Shown: in pieces, positions 7,568 to 13,810 of the stretch
Layout of the letters: each line of letters begins with the position of its first letter
Position numbering within the stretch: the first letter of the stretch is position 1
From: a virus
IMG/VR virus record: IMGVR_UViG_3300035204_000113
Span: 1 to 20,927 of that record
Strand: one strand, 5' to 3'
DNA length: 20,927 bases
The notes under the pieces: model-generated
The model's input: the letters and a program-made list of their open reading frames with translations, nothing else
The model's database searches: none
What the model was told of the DNA's origin: nothing
Program-made: the position numbers and the translations under genes

Positions 7568-7968
7568 CACCCTCTACCCCCTGATGGTCCGGGCTTCTTC
7601 TTCTTTGGTTTGTCTGTTAGACGCTGCTCTTTAGTCGAACCGGGACGAGACTCTGTACCATAACGATCCCCAGATCCCATGATGTCTTGCTGCTGTGCCA
7701 CGTCTTGGGCTTCTTGTCCCTCAGCCTCCATACCAACCATTTCTTCCTTCGCTTCACGAGCAGCGAGAGCTTCTGCCTCCTCTTGCTTAGCCTTATTTGC
7801 CGCTGCTTCATCTCGTTCTTGTTGTCTTCTTGCATCTTCCAACGCTTCTAACCTAGCTTCTCGACGCTGTCTCGCAGCTTCAGCCCTTTCTTCGGCTCGT
7901 CTCGCAGCTAATTCGGATTCAGTAGGTCCTTGATACCCTCCTCCTCCACCTTTACTTGAACTACCCAT
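7567..7968 (-). CDS. Charged, probably coiled-coil virion-region protein (133 aa)
   Basis: 133 aa. A glycine/serine start (MGSSSKGGGGGYQ) is followed by a long Ala/Glu/Arg-rich stretch (18-90) with almost no aromatic residues, a likely single long helix or coiled coil. A basic Lys/Pro/Gly tail ends the protein (KPKKKKPGPSGGRG). AAGGAG lies 6 nt before the ATG. The stop overlaps the portal start. In T7 the small genes before the portal include virion or tail-assembly proteins such as gp6.7 and gp7.3; an analogous role fits the position and composition but no sequence signature proves it. Confidence 0.8.
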   Translation of the reverse strand: MGSSSKGGGGGYQGPTESELAARRAEERAEAARQRREARLEALEDARRQQERDEAAANKAKQEEAEALAAREAKEEMVGMEAEGQEAQDVAQQQDIMGSGDRYGTESRPGSTKEQRLTDKPKKKKPGPSGGRG

Positions 7969-8185
7969 TATTCTCTCCTTGTCTGATATATCTAGGGTTT
8001 ATAGTTTCTCCTGAAACTTGATTGTTTAATATACCCCTAAGTTTAGAAATCACCTCTCTCTGTCCACCTCGAAAAGCCCAAGCTTCCCGGGTAAGATCAA
8101 GAGAGTATTCATACTTTGGATACATGTCTTCAAGAATCTCCAGAAGTTCTGGATCTATTCTTGGCCACTGTCTTTTTTTGCTCAC
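7961..8185 (-). CDS. Hypothetical protein, 74 aa
   Basis: A GTG start at 8185 with AAAGGAG 10 nt upstream. The sequence MSKKRQWPRIDPELLEILED then MYPKYEYSLDLTREAWAFRG has normal amino-acid content and predicted helices, so it reads as a real protein. It overlaps the upstream 63-residue gene by 56 bp in another frame and the downstream gene by 8 bp (stop TAG inside the next ATG region). I do not recognise a family. The position before the portal suggests an accessory structural or assembly role, as inference only. Confidence 0.7.
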   Translation of the reverse strand: MSKKRQWPRIDPELLEILEDMYPKYEYSLDLTREAWAFRGGQREVISKLRGILNNQVSGETINPRYIRQGENNG

Positions 8186-8321
8186 GGTTCTTCAGCTCCT
8201 TTCTCAGTCGAAAGACTTCTTCCATTGCCAGCCTTTCTCGCTGAGACATAGGCAACTGATGCTCGAACTCAAACTCCATACGTTCTAAGGAGTTTGTATT
8301 AGTCATTGTTAGTTTCTTCAT
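8130..8321 (-). CDS. Hypothetical protein, 63 aa, coupled to RNR
   Basis: The ATG at 8321 overlaps the RNR stop as ATGA, which argues for translational coupling. A second ATG five codons later is an alternative start. The sequence (LERMEFEFEHQLPMSQRERL then AMEEVFRLRKELKNREQ) is charged and helical; the tail is basic. The last 56 bp are shared with the next gene in a different frame, and the AAGGAG of that gene lies inside this one. No family recognised. Confidence 0.6.
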   Translation of the reverse strand: MKKLTMTNTNSLERMEFEFEHQLPMSQRERLAMEEVFRLRKELKNREQKKTVAKNRSRTSGDS

Positions 8322-10210
8322 AAGTCTACAATCTCACACTGACCTGCTACACAAGCGGCAGTCTGAACTCCTTTAGTACTATCTTCAACTTCCCAGTTCT
8401 TCAAACCATCCCAGCTATCGAGGCAAGGGAGATCTGTAACCATACGTGAGTACGAGTCTTCATCAATCTCCTCATAAGGAGCTTGCTCGTAAGTATGTTC
8501 TGAATAAGGAAGGAAAGAAATTCCACTCATTAATTCAAAATTATCCCACACAAACTGACCGACTTCCATCCACTCCTCATCTTTAATTGAGACAGTAATA
8601 GAAGGCTTGTGTTCACACCAGTAAAGTTGATATCGTTTCCAAATCTTAAGGTGATCAATCGCAGAGAGCTGCTCCCTCATGATAGAAGTCGATGGAGCTG
8701 ACTGCGGGAAAGAAAAGACAACAACGTTTTCAGGCTGATAGTTACACTTCTCATGTGGGAAGCCGTTAGCTATCATGTACTGAGTCATCGGATCTTTCAC
8801 GTCTCCTCGAACACGACGAATGTAGTACTTACTATGCCTCGGATGAATACCTGAGGCAGAATCCACAAGCTGGGATACAGTACCACTAGGCTTCACGCAT
8901 GTAATAGCTTTGGATTTATTGATACCGAGTTTATCGGCATATCTTTCGTTAGTGAAGATAGCTTCCGATTTTAAGTTCATGAGCAACTCAGGATCTGCCG
9001 AAGCAGTCAAGAGATTATCCATTATCCCTGTTAAGCTGACTCCCAACAATGCTTCTTCCCTACAATTCTTTTCAAAGTTAGGATTGATATGTCGGAAATT
9101 AGTAAGGGAAGCTTGGAATGTACCAAGGATAGTAGCCAACCGAACCTTACGAATAAGATCGTCCGCACTATCTGTGTCCCTGATTACAACTTCAGTGAGA
9201 TTACAGAACTGCATGTCCCTAAGAATAATCTCAGAGCATGGGTTTGTACCGAACTTGTGGTTGGCATCTCGTCTACCATTTCTAGAGATTACGGTACGGC
9301 AGGCATCTCTATTAAAGATACCACGCTCACCTGATTTGGAATTGTACAGAGATACCCACTCCTCCATGAACTGTCCCATTGAAGGCCTGCCTTCGTATAC
9401 AGCTGAGTTGTTAGCTTGAGAGCGGAAGGATTTATCACGCCACCACTCACCGGTCTTAGCAACACGGAGGTCCGCATCATTAAGGTCTGATAAGGAGATC
9501 AAGGCTGATCGTCTTACTCCACCTACTTCAACACAAGACCCGATCTTACACACGATGTCGTGTACTTCGATAGGTTTAAGCTGCCTTCCCCCTGCCTCAC
9601 GGAATGTGGAAACAGTAAAGCTAAATAATTTCTTAAGTGGCTCAGGTCCACTAGCTCTACCCCCAAACGTCTTAAGCCTAGACCCCATTGGTCTAATCTT
9701 AGAGTAGTCAACGGAAGGTTCTTCGCCTTTCCAAAGAGACTCCAACAGTTGTCGGAATGCCTTAGCCCACCCAAGCTTTGAGTCGCCTATAATAATAGTG
9801 GTATCCACTTCTTCAATAACAGGGATAGGCGGAAGCTTATCAACATCTTCCTTCTCAACACTAAAGCCGACACCCGTACCATTCATCAGAATGTAAAGCA
9901 CCTCATCAAAAGCTTGGGGGCGATTGATTGCGAGGTAGCTACAGTTGTAAGCACATATATTATCTAACTCGACAGGTTCTCCAGCCGTCATAAGCAAACG
10001 CATACTAGGCATAACATCATGCGTATAGATGGCTTCATAGAGATCGTGTTCTAGGTGTTCTTCTAATTCATAAGAAGTATTTTCTTTAAGATGATTACGC
10101 ATAAAAGAAACGAAACGATCTACGGTTTCATTCCATGTCTCTCGTCGGAGGTCTTCATCCTTCCACCGTGCGTAACGAGACAAACTAATAAATTGTCTAT
10201 ATAAATCCAT
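8318..10210 (-). CDS. nrdJ: Class II (adenosylcobalamin-dependent) ribonucleotide reductase, monomeric type
   Basis: 630 aa. It reduces ribonucleotides (triphosphates in the best-studied monomeric enzyme) to deoxyribonucleotides without oxygen dependence, using host-derived B12 coenzyme, and so supplies dNTPs for phage replication. The N-terminal RYARWKDEDLRRETW is typical of the monomeric class II family. Active-site residues visible: C90 and C336 (redox pair), N323, C325 (thiyl radical Cys) and E327 in the NPCSEI motif, and the CVKPSGTVSQLVDSASGIH loop at 438-456. The C-terminal C620-X4-C625 pair matches the re-reducing cysteines of Lactobacillus leichmannii RTPR. At 630 aa it is shorter than that enzyme (739 aa), as many phage versions are. 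No intein interrupts NPCSEI. It sits between a ParB-like gene and the virion genes, away from the polymerase, so it may be expressed late. Confidence 0.95.
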   Translation of the reverse strand: MDLYRQFISLSRYARWKDEDLRRETWNETVDRFVSFMRNHLKENTSYELEEHLEHDLYEAIYTHDVMPSMRLLMTAGEPVELDNICAYNCSYLAINRPQAFDEVLYILMNGTGVGFSVEKEDVDKLPPIPVIEEVDTTIIIGDSKLGWAKAFRQLLESLWKGEEPSVDYSKIRPMGSRLKTFGGRASGPEPLKKLFSFTVSTFREAGGRQLKPIEVHDIVCKIGSCVEVGGVRRSALISLSDLNDADLRVAKTGEWWRDKSFRSQANNSAVYEGRPSMGQFMEEWVSLYNSKSGERGIFNRDACRTVISRNGRRDANHKFGTNPCSEIILRDMQFCNLTEVVIRDTDSADDLIRKVRLATILGTFQASLTNFRHINPNFEKNCREEALLGVSLTGIMDNLLTASADPELLMNLKSEAIFTNERYADKLGINKSKAITCVKPSGTVSQLVDSASGIHPRHSKYYIRRVRGDVKDPMTQYMIANGFPHEKCNYQPENVVVFSFPQSAPSTSIMREQLSAIDHLKIWKRYQLYWCEHKPSITVSIKDEEWMEVGQFVWDNFELMSGISFLPYSEHTYEQAPYEEIDEDSYSRMVTDLPCLDSWDGLKNWEVEDSTKGVQTAACVAGQCEIVDL

Positions 10211-10218
10211 TGTTATTC

Positions 10219-10722
10219 CTAAGTAAATCTAAAGTGAGTACCTTCCATCATTAGGTTTTCAATATGCCTAAGCCAAAAAGCGTCATCATATTCAACGATA
10301 ATAATATCTACGTGAGTAAACCCAGCTCTTTTTAATGCCTCGAATCTTTGAGTCCCTGTCCATAACAGAGGCTTTGTATGATCGAACTTTCGTTCTGGTC
10401 CAATATTTCCTAATGTCTTTCGTAGTTTTTGATTAACTCTTGTTATACAGTGATCTTGTGTTGAAACTCTATAATTTTTAAGGACTCGTTCATCTACCCC
10501 GACACAAGACAAAGGCCACCAAAGTCCATCCTTTTCTATACTAGAAACTAGATTTTTAAATCCCGGTCGCTCCCAGTCCTCGAGGTTTCTTGATTCTCCA
10601 AACGGATTCTCAATGTCTTCGAGAGCGTATTTTTGTGCGTGCCAAGCTCGTCGCTCTGATTCACACAACGCCCATTTAGTCCTAGGGGTTACTTCTTTGT
10701 TTAAAGCTTCGGCATACTTCAC
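10219..10722 (-). CDS. ParB/Srx-like nuclease-domain protein
   Basis: 167 aa from the GTG at 10722, chosen because it overlaps the upstream TGA as GTGA like other junctions here. A GTG at 10755 would add 11 residues; neither start has a strong ribosome site. LVSSIEKDGLWWPLSCV (about 58-74) and GTQRFEALKRAGFTHVDIIIV (about 123-143) match the ParB N-terminal fold: a 'l..SI...G...P' helix-strand, and the G-x-x-R-x-x-A box followed by 'aG...v.v.i.'. The usual 'NG.HR' is WTGTQR here. The helix-turn-helix part of plasmid ParB is absent. Phage proteins of this class include nucleases and nucleotidyl-binding proteins; the role here is unknown. It lies 8 bp before RNR. Confidence 0.65.
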   Translation of the reverse strand: MKYAEALNKEVTPRTKWALCESERRAWHAQKYALEDIENPFGESRNLEDWERPGFKNLVSSIEKDGLWWPLSCVGVDERVLKNYRVSTQDHCITRVNQKLRKTLGNIGPERKFDHTKPLLWTGTQRFEALKRAGFTHVDIIIVEYDDAFWLRHIENLMMEGTHFRFT

Positions 10723-11033
10723 TCTTTCTTTAATCCAATAATTTGAAACCAGCACAACGCCGAGGCATTCGTGCCCACATCATACCGGATTTCTTTAGCC
10801 TCCACTTCAAGAAGAACGCCCGTCTGGACCTCCATTGTAATTCCATCAATCTCAAGAGTGTGAGTTCCGCCAGCATCCCAAGTAACATTGCCTCTGTCAT
10901 CAGTACCTACTAAAACCCGGATCCAAATAGCGTCTTGTTTTTCGCTGAACTCTAATGTTCGGCTTCCAGTACTCGATGGTTCAGTAGACTCGTAACAATC
11001 GTCACTTGTTTTAGTATATTTTGCATAAGCCAT
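10719..11033 (-). CDS. Small putative virion protein, paralogue 2 (104 aa)
   Basis: 104 aa starting MAYAKYTKTSDDCYES. It is a paralogue of the adjacent 90-residue gene: both begin MAY-x-KY, have a DA(I/L)W strand, and end with a LxxEVxxKEI block followed by an 'alC.fqII.L' strand. The all-beta pattern with 'G.t.ev..Gv.l.v.akeI' resembles short beta-rich phage proteins found with tail or spike components. I assign no function beyond that. The ATG overlaps the TGA of the upstream gene by one base (TGATG). Confidence 0.72.
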   Translation of the reverse strand: MAYAKYTKTSDDCYESTEPSSTGSRTLEFSEKQDAIWIRVLVGTDDRGNVTWDAGGTHTLEIDGITMEVQTGVLLEVEAKEIRYDVGTNASALCWFQIIGLKKE

Positions 11034-11305
11034 CAGTTACTCCATCTTTCACCGGATTCGAGGCTGACGATCTCGCTGCACTTTGTATCTGCATCAACAA
11101 TCTCCTTAACCTCAATCGGAAGAAGCGTACCATCTGAAATTCCTTTGAATGTTACCGCGGTATCATCCTTTACCAGCTTGACTTTGAGGTCGCCATCCGT
11201 TCCGCCGGTTCCGCCGGTATTACTACCAACCCATAACGCATCGTGCTCAGTTGTAATTGATCCAGTGCCAAGTTCTGTTGCACTTCTATACTTATCGTAC
11301 GCCAT
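11033..11305 (-). CDS. Small putative virion protein, paralogue 1 (90 aa)
   Basis: 90 aa: MAYDKYRSATELGTGSITTE, then a Gly/Thr-rich loop, then LKVKLVKDDTAVTFKGISDG and TLLPIEVKEIVDADTKCSEIVSL. The 'v.l..d.tavtF..i..GtlLPi.vk.i....t....Iv.L' layout is common in short phage beta-proteins located near tail or capsid genes, including spike-base-like proteins. It looks like a tandem duplicate partner of the next gene. AGGAG lies 9 nt before the ATG, which shares one base with the upstream stop (TAATG). Confidence 0.75.
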   Translation of the reverse strand: MAYDKYRSATELGTGSITTEHDALWVGSNTGGTGGTDGDLKVKLVKDDTAVTFKGISDGTLLPIEVKEIVDADTKCSEIVSLESGERWSN

Positions 11306-11910
11306 TATCTAAAACTCCTGTATGATTTTATTTCTGGTTTATAGTTAGTAGTTAAGCTTTCGTAAAGCTCCCAAGGGAGCTCGCCGCTGGCATAAATCCC
11401 AAGAACACCTAGGATTTGTTTACTGATTGAGACACAATCAGGTGACGGCTTAGGTATGTGAGCCCCACCTCGGGCATGTCTTACGATGCCCCAGAATACG
11501 GTCTTCCAAATATTAATACTAAAGCCCTCGCTGACAGCTCTGAGTTTACCCCAATCGATCTTACTCCTAGGAACTTTAAAGATTAATTCCTTGGCGATCT
11601 CATAAGAACCCCCGGGCTTATCTCCAATATATAATTCCTCACACATCCAATGACTTGGAATCTGGGAATCAATGTTGTGGATAAGACCATCGATAGCTAT
11701 TTGGCAATGCTGAACAGGACTACCTGCCCAGCAATAGACCCATCGAATACAGTTCATATCCTTAGTAAGAAAGAATTTAATTCGAACATCTACAAGAGAC
11801 TCTGTTTCATTCTCCTCTTGTATATTCTCGGGGTTATCTCTATAGACCCGATTATAGGGCGGTCTTAGCTTCTTTCGCCGCTGACTTCGGGCTTGAGGTC
11901 TGGAATCCAT
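11305..11910 (-). CDS. Probable permuted papain-fold (NlpC/P60, YiiX-like) protein
   Basis: 201 aa from ATG 11910. A VRIKFFLTKDMNCIRWV strand-helix (42-58) precedes SPVQHCQIAIDGLIHNID (64-81), an 'H.qi.i.g.....' strand with H68. It is followed by PKPSPDCVSISKQILGVLGI (153-172) with C159 at a helix start. His before Cys in this order is the layout of circularly permuted NlpC/P60 enzymes (YaeF/YiiX type), which act as amidases, peptidases or acyltransferases. A cell-wall or virion-entry role is possible, but no signal peptide or binding domain is seen. The first 40 residues are basic and low-complexity, overlap the exonuclease by 46 bp and contain the promoter repeat (codons about 17-23), so translation may truly begin later; no ideal in-frame start with a ribosome site was found. 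Confidence 0.6.
   Translation of the reverse strand: MDSRPQARSQRRKKLRPPYNRVYRDNPENIQEENETESLVDVRIKFFLTKDMNCIRWVYCWAGSPVQHCQIAIDGLIHNIDSQIPSHWMCEELYIGDKPGGSYEIAKELIFKVPRSKIDWGKLRAVSEGFSINIWKTVFWGIVRHARGGAHIPKPSPDCVSISKQILGVLGIYASGELPWELYESLTTNYKPEIKSYRSFR
11842..11860 (-). promoter_or_regulatory. Putative phage RNA polymerase promoter, copy at start of late block
   Basis: Minus strand GCCCTATAATCGGGTCTAT followed by AGAGATA. The same 19 bases occur only once more, at 18212-18230, in the same orientation. The downstream CTATAG(A) resembles the start-site end of T7 and SP6 promoters (CTATAG), suggesting initiation at the G. It contains a TATAAT hexamer, but no -35-like TTGACA lies 17 bp upstream, so a host sigma-70 promoter is less likely. 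It would drive the peptidase-like gene, RNR and virion genes. Confidence 0.6.
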
Positions 11911-12653
11911 AGCTTCACTTCCTCCTTTTCCTTGTCATACTCACCCTTTCTGAGTATCCTAACGCAGATTGCCTGCGATACAGCGTATTCTTCAGGGGTC
12001 ATAGTCTCAATTATGTCAATTCGTTTGTGATCAGGCCGTGGATTTTCTCTAAATAAGTCCATGACTACTGAATCCCACTCCTCTCGGGGTGTATCCTTCA
12101 ACAGCTTCTCTGCTTTCTTAGGTCCCCAGTTCCAAACACCAAAGATATTATCAGTCAAGTCTCCGGATATCCACTGCTTGTAGAGATTCAGGTCTGCTTG
12201 CTCCTCGTCTACAAAGCTAGGGCAGTCCTGATACTCGGGATGCCAGTGCCAGCCCGGACAGGCCTGAAGATCCTTGTCGATAGACACAGCCGTAGCCAAG
12301 CCATCTGAAGCCATCATCCCTAGGATATCGTCAGCCTCGATACGAGGTCGACGGATGGTAGTGCATCTGTCTTCCACGATCTCGAAGGCATACTCTAAAG
12401 ACTCAGGCTCAGGGCGACCTGACCTATTGATCTTATATAAGGGGAAGTAGTCACGCCGGTAGTTGTCTTTCCTATTACAGGAGAAGGCAACCACGCAGCT
12501 TGAGTGACCAGCAGTCCATAGATCAATGTCATGGTGGAGCCTGCTTTCCAGCATATCAATGCCTTCGTTGTCAGCCCACCACGCTGCTCGGTGTACTAGG
12601 ATGTCTCCATCCAGCACGGCTAAATTAGGTTTCTTCATCGTCTTCATCCTCAT
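11865..12653 (-). CDS. 5'-3' exonuclease (T7 gp6-like, FEN/PIN fold)
   Basis: 262 aa; degrades DNA from 5' ends, removing RNA primers and recycling host DNA into nucleotides. Acidic metal-binding residues appear in family order: D15 and D17 in LAVLDGDILVHRAAW, E106/D108/D109 in RIEADDILG, D126/D128 in SIDKDLQACPG, and D165/D168 in SGDLTDNIFG followed by the GPKKAEKLL helix-hairpin region (177-185). T7 gp6 is 300 aa. Starts at M1 (12653), M3 (12647) or M6 (12638) are possible; M6 has GAGG at fitting distance. The gene overlaps the kinase end by 29 bp and is the last gene of the replication unit. Confidence 0.88.
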   Translation of the reverse strand: MRMKTMKKPNLAVLDGDILVHRAAWWADNEGIDMLESRLHHDIDLWTAGHSSCVVAFSCNRKDNYRRDYFPLYKINRSGRPEPESLEYAFEIVEDRCTTIRRPRIEADDILGMMASDGLATAVSIDKDLQACPGWHWHPEYQDCPSFVDEEQADLNLYKQWISGDLTDNIFGVWNWGPKKAEKLLKDTPREEWDSVVMDLFRENPRPDHKRIDIIETMTPEEYAVSQAICVRILRKGEYDKEKEEVKLWIPDLKPEVSGERS

Positions 12654-13461
12654 CTTCGAAACTAATTAAGAAATCAATATCTAATGTTGGGGTCTGTCCA
12701 TCGTCAATCTTATCTTGAAGAAGATCTAATTGCTCTGGTGTAAATCCCTGACCTGTGAGCCTCTTGAGAATATACTCAAGAACATCAGCGGGATCGGGAA
12801 CAGAACCGTTTCTCTGGGCTTCACACATAGGACACTCACATAAATCCTCACATCCTAGGTTAGGTGAGTGTACACTTAGCCAGTTTTCTAATCGTTCTTT
12901 AACTAACTTAGTCAGCTGTTTCTTAGTGCCGTCGTTAATAACAAACACATCAAACACATCGTCAAAATGAGACTCGAATCCACTAGAGTCGATGATTCGA
13001 CTCATGTGTTCTGATTCGTGACTTCTCCAATCTGCTTTCCTATTGGGAAGTTTGTCTCCTCTAGAAACAAAGATAAGGATTCCATCCATAGCCTTAGCAA
13101 ACTTACACTCGTTCGGATAACGACAGTCATCAAAGATAACCACTCGTTCCCAATGCTTCCTGCCCTCAGCAATATCCTCTGCTTCTTCTTTAGAAATGCC
13201 TGCCAACCTTTGAGCTGCTTCTAGAATAAAGTAATCAGGATCTTGTGTCCTCTTCATTTTACCAAAGTCTTGGCAAAATGTTCGGAAAGCGTCGTGATTA
13301 ATATCCTTACTAAGTCCTGCCTTTTTCGCTTCTTCTTTAATAGGAGCGGCGAAGTTATCGATCACGGGGATGTATCCATGTTCGAATACTTCTTCCGCAA
13401 TTAGGGAAGCTAAGTAAGACTTGCCTGACTTAGCTTGCCCGGATAAAACTATTACTTGCAT
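12625..13461 (-). CDS. Deoxynucleoside monophosphate kinase-like P-loop protein with Cys4 tail
   Basis: 278 aa. A P-loop GQAKSGKS (8-15) and a DDCRYPNE motif (111-118, the 'D.R.pNE' signature of phage dNMP kinases such as T4 gp1) support phosphorylation of dNMPs to dNDPs, feeding RNR and polymerase pathways. The catalytic domain ends near residue 195. A tail of about 80 residues follows, with CEDLCECPMC (C204, C208, C210, C213), a probable zinc knuckle, and a very acidic end (EDEDEDDEET). This tail is not part of the usual kinase and has no family I recognise. GAGG precedes the ATG at 13461; the upstream gene ends 7 bp away. Confidence 0.8.
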   Translation of the reverse strand: MQVIVLSGQAKSGKSYLASLIAEEVFEHGYIPVIDNFAAPIKEEAKKAGLSKDINHDAFRTFCQDFGKMKRTQDPDYFILEAAQRLAGISKEEAEDIAEGRKHWERVVIFDDCRYPNECKFAKAMDGILIFVSRGDKLPNRKADWRSHESEHMSRIIDSSGFESHFDDVFDVFVINDGTKKQLTKLVKERLENWLSVHSPNLGCEDLCECPMCEAQRNGSVPDPADVLEYILKRLTGQGFTPEQLDLLQDKIDDGQTPTLDIDFLISFEDEDEDDEET

Positions 13462-13468
13462 AGTAACC

Positions 13469-13810
13469 TCACTCGTACAAAATTGTTAGTCCTAACATAG
13501 TTGCTAGGCGATGTTCTATAATAGAACCTTCAGATTTTTCCCAGCCTGTAAGCATATACACAGCGTCACACTCACACAAAGCATTAAGGTCTCTTCTCAT
13601 TACAGACCTAAGACCTTCCTTGGATAGCAACTCACTATCTGTGAGGTTTAGTTCTTTATCTTGCTTAGCTGGATTATATGGAATAAAGTAAGAGAGCTTA
13701 GACAGCTTCTTTTCAGCCTTGTTAAATGCTGTTCGATTAAGGTCTTTGATCCCACGCATAGGACCGGCGATATAAACTCTCAGCTTATATTTAGTTTTAG
13801 TGGCACTCAC
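13469..13810 (-). CDS. DUF4406 / nucleoside 2-deoxyribosyltransferase-like protein
   Basis: 113 aa from GTG 13810, placed after GGAG and giving a 14-bp overlap with polymerase; an ATG at 13840 would add 10 residues and a 44-bp overlap. YIAGPMRG (13-20) is the nucleotide-binding start of this fold. RRDLNALCECDAVYMLTGWE (72-91) and KSEGSIIEHRLATMLG (92-107) complete the family pattern, with E99 in the position of a catalytic or structural Glu. Proteins of this group are widespread in phages next to nucleotide-metabolism genes and may handle nucleosides; the true substrate is unknown. Confidence 0.8.
   Translation of the reverse strand: MSATKTKYKLRVYIAGPMRGIKDLNRTAFNKAEKKLSKLSYFIPYNPAKQDKELNLTDSELLSKEGLRSVMRRDLNALCECDAVYMLTGWEKSEGSIIEHRLATMLGLTILYE

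Noticed and set aside
8172-8180. A7 run giving an A AAA AAG heptamer in frame in the 63-residue gene (dnaX-like -1 frameshift site).
   Set aside because: A -1 shift meets a stop after five codons (GAC AGT GGC CAA GAA TAG) and does not enter the next gene, which is in the +1 frame and has its own ribosome site and GTG start.
9230-9270. Possible intein at the RNR NPCSEI site.
   Set aside because: The motif and flanking sequence are continuous, with no splice-domain sequence.
11851-11860. TATAAT in the 19-bp repeat as a host sigma-70 -10 box.
   Set aside because: No TTGACA-like -35 element is found at 16-18 bp upstream in either copy, and the repeat identity extends well beyond the hexamer.
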